Assembly: GCF_014199395.1 (NCBI RefSeq)
Contig: NZ_JACIJM010000009.1
Location: 82,969 to 146,968, forward strand
Direction: 5' to 3'
Origin: Yoonia ponticola
GTDB taxonomy: Bacteria; Pseudomonadota; Alphaproteobacteria; Rhodobacterales; Rhodobacteraceae
DNA length: 64,000 nt
Shown: piece after piece, positions 19,144 through 29,783 of the stretch
Layout: each line of letters begins with the position of its first letter
How positions within the stretch are numbered: position 1 is the stretch's first letter
Made by a program: the position numbers and the translations under genes
The notes under the pieces: generated by a model
What the model was told of the DNA's origin: nothing
Seen by the model: only the letters and a program-made list of their open reading frames with translations
The model's database searches: none

Positions 19144-21699
19144 GTGCAGCAAGTTGCTAGGTTTCAGTCAATCACCTTGATCACGCCAACAGCCGCGATT
19201 GCTGCTGACGCGCATGGTGGCCGCGCAAAATGTCTGCAACGTCTGGTGCGTCTCGACCTACCCGTGCCGAAAACGATTGCGCTGTCTTTTGATGCGGTCA
19301 GCCAAATCGCCAAAGGGCAGATGCCCGACATGGCGGGGATACTTGCGCCGTTTGGCTATGACCCGCTTTTGTCGATCCGGCCATCTAGCCAAGATCCCGA
19401 TTGGGGCGGTCCGGGCGCGATTTTAAATATTGGTATGAACCCGTCGCAACACCGTCGTTTGTGTGACCGTATGGGCGAGCCTGCGGCGACGCGGCTTTAT
19501 TTACGATTTGTTCAATCTTATGCGGTACACGTGCATAGGCTTGATCCTGAGGCGTTTGATTTTCCTGATTGCACCGACTCTGAGGCGCTAAAACGGTCGC
19601 TAGAAGCCTATGAATTTGAGGCGGACGAGGCGTTTCCTGACGATCCTGCCGTTCAATTGGCCGAGGCGTTGCGGTCGATGGCGCGTGCTTGGGACGGCAC
19701 GTCGGCGCGGCTCTTGCGAGAGGCCAAAGGTGCGCCTGCGGATGCGGGGCTCGGGCTAGTTGTGCAAGCAATGGCGATGGGTCTGGGCGATGGTGAATGT
19801 GGCGCTGGCGTTATTCAGTACGTCAACAGCAACACCGGGATGCCACAGGTGACAGGACGCTATGTTGCGCAAAGCTTGCGTCGTCAGGCGTTGATCGATG
19901 CAGACAACGCGATTTATTTGACGCGGGACAAGAGGGGACCATCGCTAGAGGACCGGTCGCCGGCGGTCTTTGAGCAGTTGATCGCGATTGGTGATATCTG
20001 TCGGCGCACGTTACGCGAAGAAATGGCCGTGGAATTCACGATTGAATCCGGCACGTTATGGATTTTGGATGCTGTGCGCGTCCCGCGTGCGTCGCAAGCC
20101 GCTGTGCGCATTGCTGTGGCGCTGGCCTGCGACGAGATTATTCCGCGCGAAGAGGCTGTCATGCGTATTCAGCCAACGGCCTTGACCGAATTGCTTCACC
20201 GTCAGGTTGATCCACGCGCGCAGCGCGACATTATTGTGAAAGGTATCGCGGCTAGCCCAGGTGCCGCGACAGGTCGGATCGTGTTCACCTCGAACGATGC
20301 GCAGGCTAGTGCCGCGCGGGGCGAAGGCTGCATTTTGGTGCGTCGCGAAACGACGCCTGAAGATATTCGCGGCATGCACGCGGCACACGCGGTTTTGACG
20401 ATGCGCGGTGGGATTACGAGCCACGCCGCTGTAATTGGACGGGGTTTGGGGTTGCCTTGTGTGGTTGGCGCATCCGCTTTGATTATTGACCGCAAAGAGG
20501 GCTGCATCGTCGCCGCAGATGGCCGAAAATTCGCCGAAGGTGAGATCATTACAGTCGATGGCACGACCGGCGAAGTCTTGGTTGGTGCACCCGTAATGGT
20601 TGAGGCTGCGTTGGATGATGCGTTCCAGACGTTACTGCAATGGGCCGATGATGTGCGCGATATTGGCGTTCGCGCGAATGCCGACACGCCTGACGATGCG
20701 CAAACTGCCCGCAATTTCGCGGCTGAGGGCATCGGGCTTTGCCGCACTGAGCACATGTTCTTTTCCGGCGACCGTTTGGGCGTGATGCGTGAGATGATCT
20801 TTGCCGATAACGCCGATGATCGTCGCGCTGTCTTGGATCGTTTGATGCCAATGCAACGCGCTGATTTTGCAGCGTTATTTGAGATTATGGCAGGCTTGCC
20901 CGTGTGCATCCGTCTGTTCGACCCGCCGCTTCACGAATTTTTACCATCGGACAAAGCGGGTTTGCGCGACCTGTCAGAGCAATTGGCGCTGCCCGTCGCC
21001 AAGGTAACCGAACGCGTCGCCGCATTGGCCGAATATAACCCTATGTTGGGGATGCGCGGCGTGCGGTTGGGGATCGCGATCCCTGAAATCTACGAAATGC
21101 AGGCCCGCGCGATTTTCGAGGCAACTGTCGATGCCAATAAAAACGGGGCAGGGGTTGTGCCTGAGATCATGATCCCCGTGGTCAGCGCGATGCGCGAAGT
21201 CGAATTAGTGAAGTCCCGTATCGACGCGGTGGCTGCATCGGTGCGGACCTGCCGGAAATACGACTTTGAATATCGTCTTGGCGTGATGGTCGAGACGCCA
21301 CGCGCCGCGTTGCGGGCCGAAGATATCGCACAACACGCCGAATTCCTGTCCTTTGGCACAAATGATTTAACGCAGATGACCTACGGGTTGTCGCGCGATG
21401 ACGCGGGGCGCTTCATGTCGGCTTATGTGCAGCAGGGCGTTTACGCCGAAGATCCGTTTCACAGTCTCGATATTGAAGGTGTAGGTGAATTGCTATCGAT
21501 TGGTGCTGAACGCGGACGCAAGGGGCGTAGCAATATCACCCTATCGTTGTGCGGTGAGCATGGCGGCACACGTTCTGCGATAGATTTTTGTCGTAAGCAA
21601 GGTTTTGACTACGTGTCTTGTTCGCCATTCCGCGTTCCGGGTGCGCGACTTTCCGCCGCGCAGTTGACGTTAATCGACAAGATGAAACCCGCTATCTAG
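19144..21699 (+). CDS. Pyruvate phosphate dikinase-like PEP-utilising protein with divergent ATP-grasp part
   Basis: I prefer GTG 19144 because AAGGA lies eight bases upstream and the product then starts near the conserved part; ATG 19114 would add ten residues. The N-terminal third resembles the PPDK nucleotide domain (HGGRAKCLQRLVRLDLPVP, GGPGAILNIGMN), but where PPDK has VRSGARASMPGMMDT this protein reads IRPSSQDPDWGGPGA. The phospho-histidine swivel domain is intact (MRGGITSHAAVIGRGLGLPCVVGA), as is the PEP barrel (GIGLCRTEHMFF, GMRGVRLGI, GVMVETPRAAL, FGTNDLTQMTYGLSRDDAG, CGEHGG). It follows glyS, as often in Rhodobacterales. It may be a phosphotransfer enzyme with altered nucleotide use rather than true PPDK. 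Confidence 0.85.
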   Translation: MQQVARFQSITLITPTAAIAADAHGGRAKCLQRLVRLDLPVPKTIALSFDAVSQIAKGQMPDMAGILAPFGYDPLLSIRPSSQDPDWGGPGAILNIGMNPSQHRRLCDRMGEPAATRLYLRFVQSYAVHVHRLDPEAFDFPDCTDSEALKRSLEAYEFEADEAFPDDPAVQLAEALRSMARAWDGTSARLLREAKGAPADAGLGLVVQAMAMGLGDGECGAGVIQYVNSNTGMPQVTGRYVAQSLRRQALIDADNAIYLTRDKRGPSLEDRSPAVFEQLIAIGDICRRTLREEMAVEFTIESGTLWILDAVRVPRASQAAVRIAVALACDEIIPREEAVMRIQPTALTELLHRQVDPRAQRDIIVKGIAASPGAATGRIVFTSNDAQASAARGEGCILVRRETTPEDIRGMHAAHAVLTMRGGITSHAAVIGRGLGLPCVVGASALIIDRKEGCIVAADGRKFAEGEIITVDGTTGEVLVGAPVMVEAALDDAFQTLLQWADDVRDIGVRANADTPDDAQTARNFAAEGIGLCRTEHMFFSGDRLGVMREMIFADNADDRRAVLDRLMPMQRADFAALFEIMAGLPVCIRLFDPPLHEFLPSDKAGLRDLSEQLALPVAKVTERVAALAEYNPMLGMRGVRLGIAIPEIYEMQARAIFEATVDANKNGAGVVPEIMIPVVSAMREVELVKSRIDAVAASVRTCRKYDFEYRLGVMVETPRAALRAEDIAQHAEFLSFGTNDLTQMTYGLSRDDAGRFMSAYVQQGVYAEDPFHSLDIEGVGELLSIGAERGRKGRSNITLSLCGEHGGTRSAIDFCRKQGFDYVSCSPFRVPGARLSAAQLTLIDKMKPAI

Positions 21700-21870
21700 G
21701 CGAAATCTGCCCGAACTCTACACGATCTGCCTCTGCATTGTTGCATTTATGGTAACTGGCCAAATGCCGCTTAGTGCGGGGTTGCCGCTGGGGTAGACTC
21801 ATCAATCTTGATCACTTAGAGGGGCAGCGCTTGCGTGGGGCTGGACCACGTGCAACGCGATGGGGTCGCG

Positions 21871-22545
21871 ATGAAACTGGGTTTTGGACGTATTTTGCCG
21901 GCTGTCAGCTTGGCTTTGGTGGTGTTGTCGGGTCAAGCCGCATCAGCACAGGATGTTTTGGCAAGCCGCTTGGGCGCGCTCTTGGGGCAGGAAAGACAGG
22001 CCCTCGCAGTGATCCCTGATGTGCGATTGGCCGCGTTAACCACGCTACCGCCCGCCGCACAACGCAACGTCCGCACCGCAGCACGCTCTGTCGACTATAA
22101 CAACGCCTACCTGACCAGCCTGCCCACAGCGTCCGGCGGTCCACAGTGGAAATGCCTGTCCGAAGCGCTTTATTTCGAAGCCCGCGGCGAAACTGCCCAA
22201 GGTCTTTTCGCCGTCGCCGAAGTCATCATGAACCGCGTCGACAGCTCTGATTATCCCAACTCTTTATGTGGCGTCATTAATCAGGGAACTGGCCGTAAAT
22301 ATGCATGCCAGTTTACTTACACCTGCGATGGCCGCCCCGAAGTGATCTCTGAACCCGCGTCATGGCGCAGGGTTGGCAAGGTCGCACGTTTGTTGATCGA
22401 CGGCGCTGATCGCACCTTGACCGACGGTGCCACGCATTACCACACAACGGCTGTGAACCCGTCATGGGCGCGCGTTTTCCCACGCACCGCGAGCTACGGC
22501 GTTCATCGGTTCTACCGCCAGCCGACACGAACAGCGTCAAACTAA
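21871..22545 (+). CDS. Secreted SleB/CwlJ-type cell wall hydrolase
   Basis: ATG 21871 gives a signal peptide ([27 protein letters not shown]). The hydrolase_2 (SleB) domain covers about residues 105-215: [14 protein letters not shown] holds the catalytic-type glutamates, followed by [39 protein letters not shown] and [15 protein letters not shown]. In Proteobacteria this family is a lytic peptidoglycan amidase or transglycosylase unrelated to spores. Cys residues in [12 protein letters not shown] and KCLSEA may pair. It stands alone between the PPDK-like gene and folB. Confidence 0.9.
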   Translation: MKLGFGRILPAVSLALVVLSGQAASAQDVLASRLGALLGQERQALAVIPDVRLAALTTLPPAAQRNVRTAARSVDYNNAYLTSLPTASGGPQWKCLSEALYFEARGETAQGLFAVAEVIMNRVDSSDYPNSLCGVINQGTGRKYACQFTYTCDGRPEVISEPASWRRVGKVARLLIDGADRTLTDGATHYHTTAVNPSWARVFPRTASYGVHRFYRQPTRTASN

Positions 22546-22642
22546 AGCGTCGGATGGCTGCGGGAAACTGCCGCCAACGACGACCTTGTGAGACCGGCCT
22601 TGTGCTAGTATTCCGCCTGTAACACGCGCGGAAAGGCACCAC

Positions 22643-23557
22643 ATGACCAATGATATTCATCTCGCGTTCGCGCATCCGTCTGAACGGGCGGCTGCCAGCG
22701 CGGACGTGCCATATGACCGGATTTCCCTGCGCGATTATACTGTTGAGGTCGAGATCGGCGCGTTTCAACTGGAACGCGGCACGTTGCAACGCGTGCGGTT
22801 TAACGTTGTTGTCGAGGTTTTGCCGCTGACCGGGCCGATTGACGATGATGTGGACCGCATCCTGTCCTACGACCGCGTGACTGAAGCGATTGGTGTGGAA
22901 TTGCAGGCCGAACGGATCAATCTGTTAGAGACGCTTGCTGCGCGTGTGGCTGAACGTATTTTGTTGGAACCACAAGCCGAGCGGGTTTTCGTGCGGATCG
23001 AAAAGCTGGATCGTGGGCCGTTCTCATTGGGGGTCGAGATTGTACGCGCCCGTGATGGTAGCACGCCTGCCGCGCAGGAACATATCGAGGCGCCGCACCC
23101 TTGCGTTGTGTACTTGTCAAACGATGCGATCAATTCCGCGCATTTGAAAGGCTGGATCGATCAGTTCGCGGGGCAGGACGCGCCGTTGATCTTATGCGTT
23201 GGTACGGGCGATTTGCCTGTGGCCGCGACGGGACATGCGATGACGCAACGCCGGATTGATCTGCTAGCGATTGAGCAGAATGCGTGGGTTTTGGCGTCGC
23301 AGGATCATCGCTGCAAAGTTGTCGAGACGCGGACAGAGTTGGATTGGGCGATGAAAAACGACCAAATCTGCATCTGGGCGCCGTCGAAAATGGTTTTGGA
23401 CGCGGTGGATGGCCCGTCCACATCGGCGCGTGATGCACTCGCCTTGGTCAGTTGGTTCGCCACGGACATCAAAGCCGCAGAGTTATGCGTGATCGGGGCC
23501 GCGGCACCTGAGGCGACCATGCCGACGCGATCCATCGCAATAGGGGACGTGATTTGA
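22643..23557 (+). CDS. folB: Dihydroneopterin aldolase with a long C-terminal extension
   Basis: The FolB domain (about residues 22-140) catalyses retro-aldol cleavage of dihydroneopterin in folate synthesis. It shows YDRISLRDYTVEVEIGAF, the SYDRVTEAI segment and INLLETLAARVAERIL with the substrate-contacting Glu, then FVRIEKLDRGPFSLGVEIVR. Usual FolB is about 120 residues; here a further 160 residues follow (RIDLLAIEQNAWVLASQDHRCKVVE, FATDIKAAELCVIGAAAPEATMP), which I do not recognise. The gene overlaps folP by four bases. Confidence 0.88.
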   Translation: MTNDIHLAFAHPSERAAASADVPYDRISLRDYTVEVEIGAFQLERGTLQRVRFNVVVEVLPLTGPIDDDVDRILSYDRVTEAIGVELQAERINLLETLAARVAERILLEPQAERVFVRIEKLDRGPFSLGVEIVRARDGSTPAAQEHIEAPHPCVVYLSNDAINSAHLKGWIDQFAGQDAPLILCVGTGDLPVAATGHAMTQRRIDLLAIEQNAWVLASQDHRCKVVETRTELDWAMKNDQICIWAPSKMVLDAVDGPSTSARDALALVSWFATDIKAAELCVIGAAAPEATMPTRSIAIGDVI

Positions 23558-24564
23558 TGTATATTCAACCGATCCCGCAGACGACAGCCTATGAAGACGC
23601 ATTGCGGTTGGGTGGTAGCAGTTGGCTGTTTGCCGAAACGGCGTTGGTGCGTGATCGGGGCGAGAGCGGTGAAGAAGTCTTGGTCGAGGATCTGACCGCC
23701 GATCAGCAAACGCGGATCAGTAGACAACGCGCGACGATTTGCGGGCTGACGCTGGACGTGCCGCGCATCATGGGCATTTTGAACGTGACGCCGGATAGTT
23801 TCTCGGATGGCGGCACGATCGCATCGGTGGCAGAGGCGGTGGATCGCGCGAAGATCATGGCGCAAGATGCTGATATCATTGATATTGGTGGCGAAAGCAC
23901 ACGACCAGGTGCTACCGAGGTTTCGATCAAAGACGAGATCAACCGCACGGCGCCCGTGATCCGCGCGATCCGCGATGCGGGTATTACGACGCCAATTTCC
24001 ATCGACACGCGTAAGGCGCTAGTGGCGCGTGCGGCATTGGAAGCGGGCGCGAACATGGTAAACGACGTGTCCGCGATGCGCTTTGACCCCGAGATTGCAG
24101 GTGTTGCCGCTGATGCTGACTGTCCGATTTGCTTGATGCATTCGCAAGGGCTGCCCGACACGATGCAGGACAACCCCGATTACGCGGATGTGGTGTTTGA
24201 CGTCTTTGACCACCTTGCCGCGCAAATTGCCGTGGCCGAAGCGGCAGGTATCCGCCGTGAAAACCTCATTACCGACCCCGGCATCGGCTTTGGTAAGACT
24301 TTGCAACATAACTTGAGCTTGGTGCGTGACCTCGCCATTTACCATGACCTTGGTTTGCCGATACTATTGGGTGCGTCACGAAAACGGTTTATTGGGACAA
24401 TTTCGGGCGAAGATGATGCCGCGCAGCGTCTGGGAGGATCAATCGCGGTGGCATTGCATGGGGCGGCGCAAGGTGCGCAGATTTTACGTGTCCATGATGT
24501 GAAACAAACAAAGCAGGCGTTAAGTCTGCAATTAGCATTAAATGGGGCAGTTCATTATGGTTGA
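23554..24564 (+). CDS. folP: Dihydropteroate synthase
   Basis: 336 residues; condenses pABA with the pterin pyrophosphate to dihydropteroate. Family motifs in order: [72 protein letters not shown] and [14 protein letters not shown]. An N-terminal part of about 65 residues before the TIM barrel is longer than in E. coli. It overlaps folB by four bases at the start and glmM by eight bases at the end, so the three are co-translated. This folB-folP-glmM order is common in Alphaproteobacteria. Confidence 0.96.
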   Translation: MMYIQPIPQTTAYEDALRLGGSSWLFAETALVRDRGESGEEVLVEDLTADQQTRISRQRATICGLTLDVPRIMGILNVTPDSFSDGGTIASVAEAVDRAKIMAQDADIIDIGGESTRPGATEVSIKDEINRTAPVIRAIRDAGITTPISIDTRKALVARAALEAGANMVNDVSAMRFDPEIAGVAADADCPICLMHSQGLPDTMQDNPDYADVVFDVFDHLAAQIAVAEAAGIRRENLITDPGIGFGKTLQHNLSLVRDLAIYHDLGLPILLGASRKRFIGTISGEDDAAQRLGGSIAVALHGAAQGAQILRVHDVKQTKQALSLQLALNGAVHYG

Positions 24565-25903
24565 GAAACTCTTTGGCACCGACGGTGTGCGCGGCACGGC
24601 GAATATTCATCCGATGACCGCTGAAATGGCGTTGAAAATCGGGGCCGCCGCAGGGCGCTATTTCCGCAACGACGGCTCGAATGGCCACCGCGTCGTGATC
24701 GGCAAGGACACGCGACTATCCGGCTATATGTTTGAAAATGCGTTAACGGCGGGGCTGACATCGACAGGCATGAACGTGCTGCTGCTTGGGCCTGTGCCGA
24801 CGCCTGCGGTTGGTATGTTGACCACGTCGATGCGGGCTGATGTCGGGATTATGATTTCCGCTAGCCACAATCCGCACCACGACAACGGCATTAAATTCTT
24901 TGGGCCGGACGGGTTCAAGCTGTCCGATGAGGCGCAAGCCGAGATTGAACGGCTTGTCGCAAACGATATCGAACCTGCGCAAGCCGTGAACATTGGCCGC
25001 GCAAAACGGATTGACGACGGGCGGTTCCGCTATGCTGAACGGGTGAAAAGCACGTTCCCGTCGGGAATGCGTCTTGATGGGTTGAAGGTTGTCATCGACT
25101 GCGCAAACGGGGCCGCGCACCGCGTTGCACCCGAAGTGTTGTGGGAAATGGGCGCGACCGTGATCCCTGTCGGTGTCACGCCAAACGGCTATAATATTAA
25201 CGATGGTTGCGGGTCGACGCATCCGACATTGGCTGCCGAAACCATCGTATCGCATGGCGCGGACGTGGGGATTTGCCTTGATGGCGATGCGGACCGTGTG
25301 ATGATTTTGGACGAAACGGGCAAGGTCGCGGACGGCGATCAATTGATGGCATTGATGGCGTCGCGCTGGTCCGCCGAAGGACGCCTGCGCGGCGACACAT
25401 TGGTCGCGACGGTTATGTCGAACCTCGGTTTGGAGCGGTATTTGACGGGTAAGGGCCTGCACCTTGAACGCACGGCCGTTGGCGACCGCTATGTCGTCGA
25501 GGCGATGCGCGAGAAAGGGTTCAACCTTGGTGGGGAGCAATCCGGTCACATCGTGATGACTGATTATGCGACCACGGGCGATGGATTACTAGCTGGGATT
25601 CAGTTCCTTGCGGCGATGATCGACAGCGGTAAAAAAGCCAGCGAATTGACGCAAAGCTTTGAAACTGTTCCGCAAATGCTAAAAAACGTGCGCTATGCGG
25701 CGGGCCAAGACCCGTTGACGGCTGCGAATGTAACGGGCGCAATCGCCGATGCCGAGACCAAGCTGATCGGCAAGGGGCGGTTGTTGATCCGAAAATCGGG
25801 CACCGAACCACTGGTGCGGGTTATGGCAGAATGCGAAGATCCTGATTTGCTCGCAGAGGTTGTGGACGGGATCGTGGCCGAAGTCGAAGCGGCGGCGTCT
25901 TGA
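24557..25903 (+). CDS. glmM: Phosphoglucosamine mutase
   Basis: 448 residues from ATG 24557, which lies inside the end of folP. GlmM turns glucosamine-6-phosphate into glucosamine-1-phosphate for peptidoglycan and LPS precursors. The phosphoserine is Ser103 in [13 protein letters not shown]; the metal loop is [11 protein letters not shown]; the sugar loop is [10 protein letters not shown]; the phosphate-binding end is [12 protein letters not shown]. It starts [16 protein letters not shown], the standard N-terminus. Confidence 0.97.
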   Translation: MVEKLFGTDGVRGTANIHPMTAEMALKIGAAAGRYFRNDGSNGHRVVIGKDTRLSGYMFENALTAGLTSTGMNVLLLGPVPTPAVGMLTTSMRADVGIMISASHNPHHDNGIKFFGPDGFKLSDEAQAEIERLVANDIEPAQAVNIGRAKRIDDGRFRYAERVKSTFPSGMRLDGLKVVIDCANGAAHRVAPEVLWEMGATVIPVGVTPNGYNINDGCGSTHPTLAAETIVSHGADVGICLDGDADRVMILDETGKVADGDQLMALMASRWSAEGRLRGDTLVATVMSNLGLERYLTGKGLHLERTAVGDRYVVEAMREKGFNLGGEQSGHIVMTDYATTGDGLLAGIQFLAAMIDSGKKASELTQSFETVPQMLKNVRYAAGQDPLTAANVTGAIADAETKLIGKGRLLIRKSGTEPLVRVMAECEDPDLLAEVVDGIVAEVEAAAS

Positions 25904-25915
25904 TCTGCGGTTTGG

Positions 25916-25950
25916 TTGGGGGCTAGCCCCCAATCCCCCAGGATTTAGAA
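25916..25950. terminator. Bidirectional hairpin between glmM and the DMT gene; Rhodobacterales-type GC repeat
   Basis: A perfect 18-base palindrome TTGGGGGCTAGCCCCCAA (25916-25933) followed by TCCCCCAGGATTTAGAA. The pattern of a G/C palindrome, then CCCCCAGGATTT, recalls the short intergenic elements (GGGGCTCTGCCCCGGACCCCC...) frequent after genes in this order. It lies between convergent genes, so it can end both. Confidence 0.7.
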
Positions 25951-25962
25951 AAGTCAAAGAAG

Positions 25963-26859
25963 CTAGGACCAGAGGCGTTTGAGGCTGTTGAATTGGCTGA
26001 TTGCGAGGCCGATGAGGATCAGCGCGAGGGCTGCGAAGAACCGCAAGGGTAGGGTCTCGCTGAGGACGATCGCCCCGAATATCATTGACCAAACAGGGAC
26101 TTGGTAGTTCACGAGCGTCATAAACACAGCGCCGGCGCTGCGGATTGTGAAGACCCGTAGCAAAGCCGCGAGGGCTGTCGGAACAAAGCCCAAAAAGATG
26201 ATTGCGAGCGTGCTGCGGGTGTCTGCAATGACGGGAATGCCTTCGACGATGAGCATCGCCGGGATCAGTGTGATCATACCGATAATCATCAGGATCGTGG
26301 CCATTGTGATGGAATCGATGGGCGGGCAACGGCGTGTCATCACGCTAGAGATCGCATAGGAGAGTGCGGCAGCGACGCAGGCCAGTTGCCCCAGCGGTTC
26401 CCATCCAGAGCCGATGCGTAGCACTGACGGACCGATCAATACCACTGCGCCGATAAAGCCCAAGGTTACGCCTGTGAGGTTGCGTTTTGTCATAACCTCG
26501 TCAGAGAAAAGATGTGATAATGGCAGTACAAACAACGGGATAGCCGCCATTGAGATACCTGCGAAGGCCGATGGCACATATTGCTGGCCCCAACTGAGCA
26601 TCGCAAACGGAAGTGCGGTGTTCATCACGCCGATCACAAGCAGATACTTGATCAATGGCGCGGAAAATTGCGGTATCGGGCTGCGCATCGCGACCATAAT
26701 ACCGATGAGCGCCAGTGACCCAAGCGTGGTTCGCGCGGTGGCAACGGTCAACGGGCCGTAGCCTTCGAGGGCGATGGAAACGACCATAAAGGTGCCGCCC
26801 CAGATCAGTCCGAGGGCGAAAATAGAAAGCCAGTTGGATTTGCTCGGTTGGATGGTCAC
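25963..26859 (-). CDS. DMT-superfamily (EamA-type) transporter
   Basis: 298 residues with about ten transmembrane helices in two EamA repeats. The N-terminal GLIWGGTFMVVSIALEGYGPLTVATAR and the repeat ends (VMTKRNLTGVTLGFIGAVVLIGP; IVLSETLPLRFFAALALILIGLAISQ) are typical of drug/metabolite exporters. It differs clearly from the DMT protein at 4962. Substrate unknown. Monocistronic, convergent with glmM. Confidence 0.88.
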   Translation of the reverse strand: MTIQPSKSNWLSIFALGLIWGGTFMVVSIALEGYGPLTVATARTTLGSLALIGIMVAMRSPIPQFSAPLIKYLLVIGVMNTALPFAMLSWGQQYVPSAFAGISMAAIPLFVLPLSHLFSDEVMTKRNLTGVTLGFIGAVVLIGPSVLRIGSGWEPLGQLACVAAALSYAISSVMTRRCPPIDSITMATILMIIGMITLIPAMLIVEGIPVIADTRSTLAIIFLGFVPTALAALLRVFTIRSAGAVFMTLVNYQVPVWSMIFGAIVLSETLPLRFFAALALILIGLAISQFNSLKRLWS

Positions 26860-27020
26860 GGCGATGCCTTTCGCGAGGTGGCCATTTCATTTCATACGGC
26901 CCGGCCGAATACCAGCCGCAAAGTGTCCGCAAAATCGCAGCGTGAGACTAAATCGAAGGTTGTTTTTGCGCGAGTTTCCGGCCTAACCTGTCGTCAGTAT
27001 GTGTTAACGAAAGAGTCCGT

Positions 27021-28082
27021 ATGTCCCTCATCTCGAACAAGAAAAACATCACGCCAACGCGTGACGGCGAAATTAACCGCTACGTCAACGCAGAAGCCTC
27101 GTCGAAGGCTTGGTTTGATCACCGTCGTGAAGTGGTTTTTGTCAACGGAATGGCTAATTCCGGCGATGATCATAAGAAAAGCGCGCTAGGTTTGTCGCTG
27201 TTGCAGGGGTGTCCTGTCGTTGGCGTTTTTAATAAAGCAGGTGGTTTCTGGGCCGATCTGGGCCAATGTTTGCAGGACAAAGGTGTTTTGGTTGGGGCGC
27301 AATCGGGTAGTTTTACCGCGTGGAGCATTGCGTTTGATGCGGCCTATCTTGCGGCTACGGTGGTAAAACCGGGCTTGAGTAGAATCGACTTTATGGAGAC
27401 CTTGGTCGCTGGAAATCAGGCGACCGCGTCGCTGTACCGCTACATTGCAAACCAGACAGTGCAAGAACGCGCGACGCTCAAGATTTTCTGCCATTCGCAG
27501 GGAAATCTGATTACATCCAATGCTTTAACTGCCGTTGCTCTTGCGCTTGGCAAGGACGCGATCAAGAATATGGAAGTGAACAGCTTTGGCTCGCCGTGCC
27601 GCTATTGGCCGCCGGGGTTGGACCGCACGAACAATGCGTTCACCTTCGATCCGGTCAGCTGGCTGGACTATAATATCGGGTTTTCCAGCGTGAAAGTCGG
27701 CTTTACCCCCGGTCTGATTTCGCATGGGTTCGAGATTTATATGAACCAAGACGCCGAATTTGTAGTGAACCGGTTCCGCTGGGGATCGTTCCGCATGACG
27801 GCAAGCATGGATGAAAAGGGTCTTGCGACTTATCTATCCAAGATGGGGAACAACCCGCGCCGGTTGAAGAAAGTCTTCGAATGGCTTGATAAACATCACA
27901 ATTCTGATGCTGACGACGTGGCTGTTATCTATGCGAAACTGATGCGGACGAAACATGCATCGACGCTGAAAGCACTGGCGCAGTTTGACAAATCCTTCAT
28001 CACGCTGTTGATCAAATGCATGGAAGACGGCGTGACCTTTAATGATGAGCGCAAAGAGATAAGCCATCTCAAGACGTTATAG
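27021..28082 (+). CDS. Uncharacterised alpha/beta-hydrolase-fold protein
   Basis: 353 residues without signal peptide. The segment REVVFVNGMANSGDDHKKSALGLSLL looks like the first strand and oxyanion loop of an alpha/beta hydrolase. IFCHSQGNLITSNAL is a nucleophile elbow with Ser159 (G-x-S-x-G with Cys for the first Gly), and NSFGSPCRYWPPG follows, as in lipase-like proteins where the strand after the elbow ends in a Gly-Ser-Pro turn. GLISHGFEIYM offers a catalytic His; the acid residue is not certain. I know no named family member. It ends just before a strong terminator shared with ilvC. Confidence 0.65.
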   Translation: MSLISNKKNITPTRDGEINRYVNAEASSKAWFDHRREVVFVNGMANSGDDHKKSALGLSLLQGCPVVGVFNKAGGFWADLGQCLQDKGVLVGAQSGSFTAWSIAFDAAYLAATVVKPGLSRIDFMETLVAGNQATASLYRYIANQTVQERATLKIFCHSQGNLITSNALTAVALALGKDAIKNMEVNSFGSPCRYWPPGLDRTNNAFTFDPVSWLDYNIGFSSVKVGFTPGLISHGFEIYMNQDAEFVVNRFRWGSFRMTASMDEKGLATYLSKMGNNPRRLKKVFEWLDKHHNSDADDVAVIYAKLMRTKHASTLKALAQFDKSFITLLIKCMEDGVTFNDERKEISHLKTL

Positions 28083-28088
28083 GTCGTT

Positions 28089-28107
28089 CTTCATGTGAAA
28101 CATGAAG
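28089..28107 (+). repeat. Small perfect inverted repeat after the hydrolase gene
   Basis: CTTCATGT-GAA-ACATGAAG, 8-bp arms with a three-base loop, six bases after the stop codon and just ahead of the main terminator. It would form an RNA hairpin; no known role. Confidence 0.6.
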
Positions 28108-28124
28108 GCTGCGTTTGAACTGAA

Positions 28125-28157
28125 AAAGGCCGCCCCGACTAGGGCGGCCTTTGTTTT
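28125..28157. terminator. Bidirectional terminator between the hydrolase gene and ilvC
   Basis: Stem AAAGGCCGCCC/GGGCGGCCTTT with a six-base loop, flanked by A-run and T-run, so it works in both directions for the convergent genes. Confidence 0.92.
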
Positions 28158-28172
28158 TGACTGATGAAGGAC

Positions 28173-29301
<1,129 letters not shown>

Positions 29302-29327
29302 CCGATTGAACAAATAACGTGATTTTT

Positions 29328-29783
29328 ATGCTTGATGACGAAAGCCGCGCGATTCTGCGCCAATATCAATCTAATCCTGCGCTGACGGTGCCGGAGTTGG
29401 CCCATCTTGTCCGGATGACACCGGCCCGTGTGACGCGGCGCTTGGATAGGCTGATCGAGGACGGAGTTATCCAAGGGCAAACCGTAGAGATTGACTGGAC
29501 CGCGCTTGGCTACACCGTGCAGGTGGCGCTGCGGTTTACCTTGGATAAAACGGTGCCGCGGGCGTTTGACGAGTTTATCGCGGCGGCGCGGCGGGTGCGT
29601 GAAGTATTAGAGATACAGACGTTTTTGGGGCAGGTTGATGTGCGGCTTTTGTTGATCGCGCGTGATTTGGCTGATTACCAACGTGTTTACCGCGACGAAA
29701 TTCTGACCTTGCCGCATATTGCTGACATTGAGGCGTTAATGACGCTTAGCCGTGTCAAAGGCGACGTGGCGCTGCCGCTATGA
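29328..29783 (+). CDS. Lrp/AsnC-family transcriptional regulator (first of two)
   Basis: About 151 residues from ATG 29328 (a GTG nine bases earlier is possible). The N-terminal winged HTH reads LDDESRAILRQYQSNPALTVPELAHLVRMTPARVTRRLDRLIEDGVIQG; the C-terminal part is an AsnC ligand-binding (RAM) domain (EIQTFLGQVDVRLLLIARDLADYQRVYRDEIL). It diverges from ilvC, so a branched-chain amino acid or related ligand is likely. Its last four bases overlap the second lrp gene, suggesting equal production and perhaps a hetero-oligomer. Confidence 0.9.
   Translation: MLDDESRAILRQYQSNPALTVPELAHLVRMTPARVTRRLDRLIEDGVIQGQTVEIDWTALGYTVQVALRFTLDKTVPRAFDEFIAAARRVREVLEIQTFLGQVDVRLLLIARDLADYQRVYRDEILTLPHIADIEALMTLSRVKGDVALPL

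Noticed and set aside
24743..25549. Minus-strand ORF of 268 residues
   Set aside because: Shadow of glmM, which has complete motifs on the plus strand.
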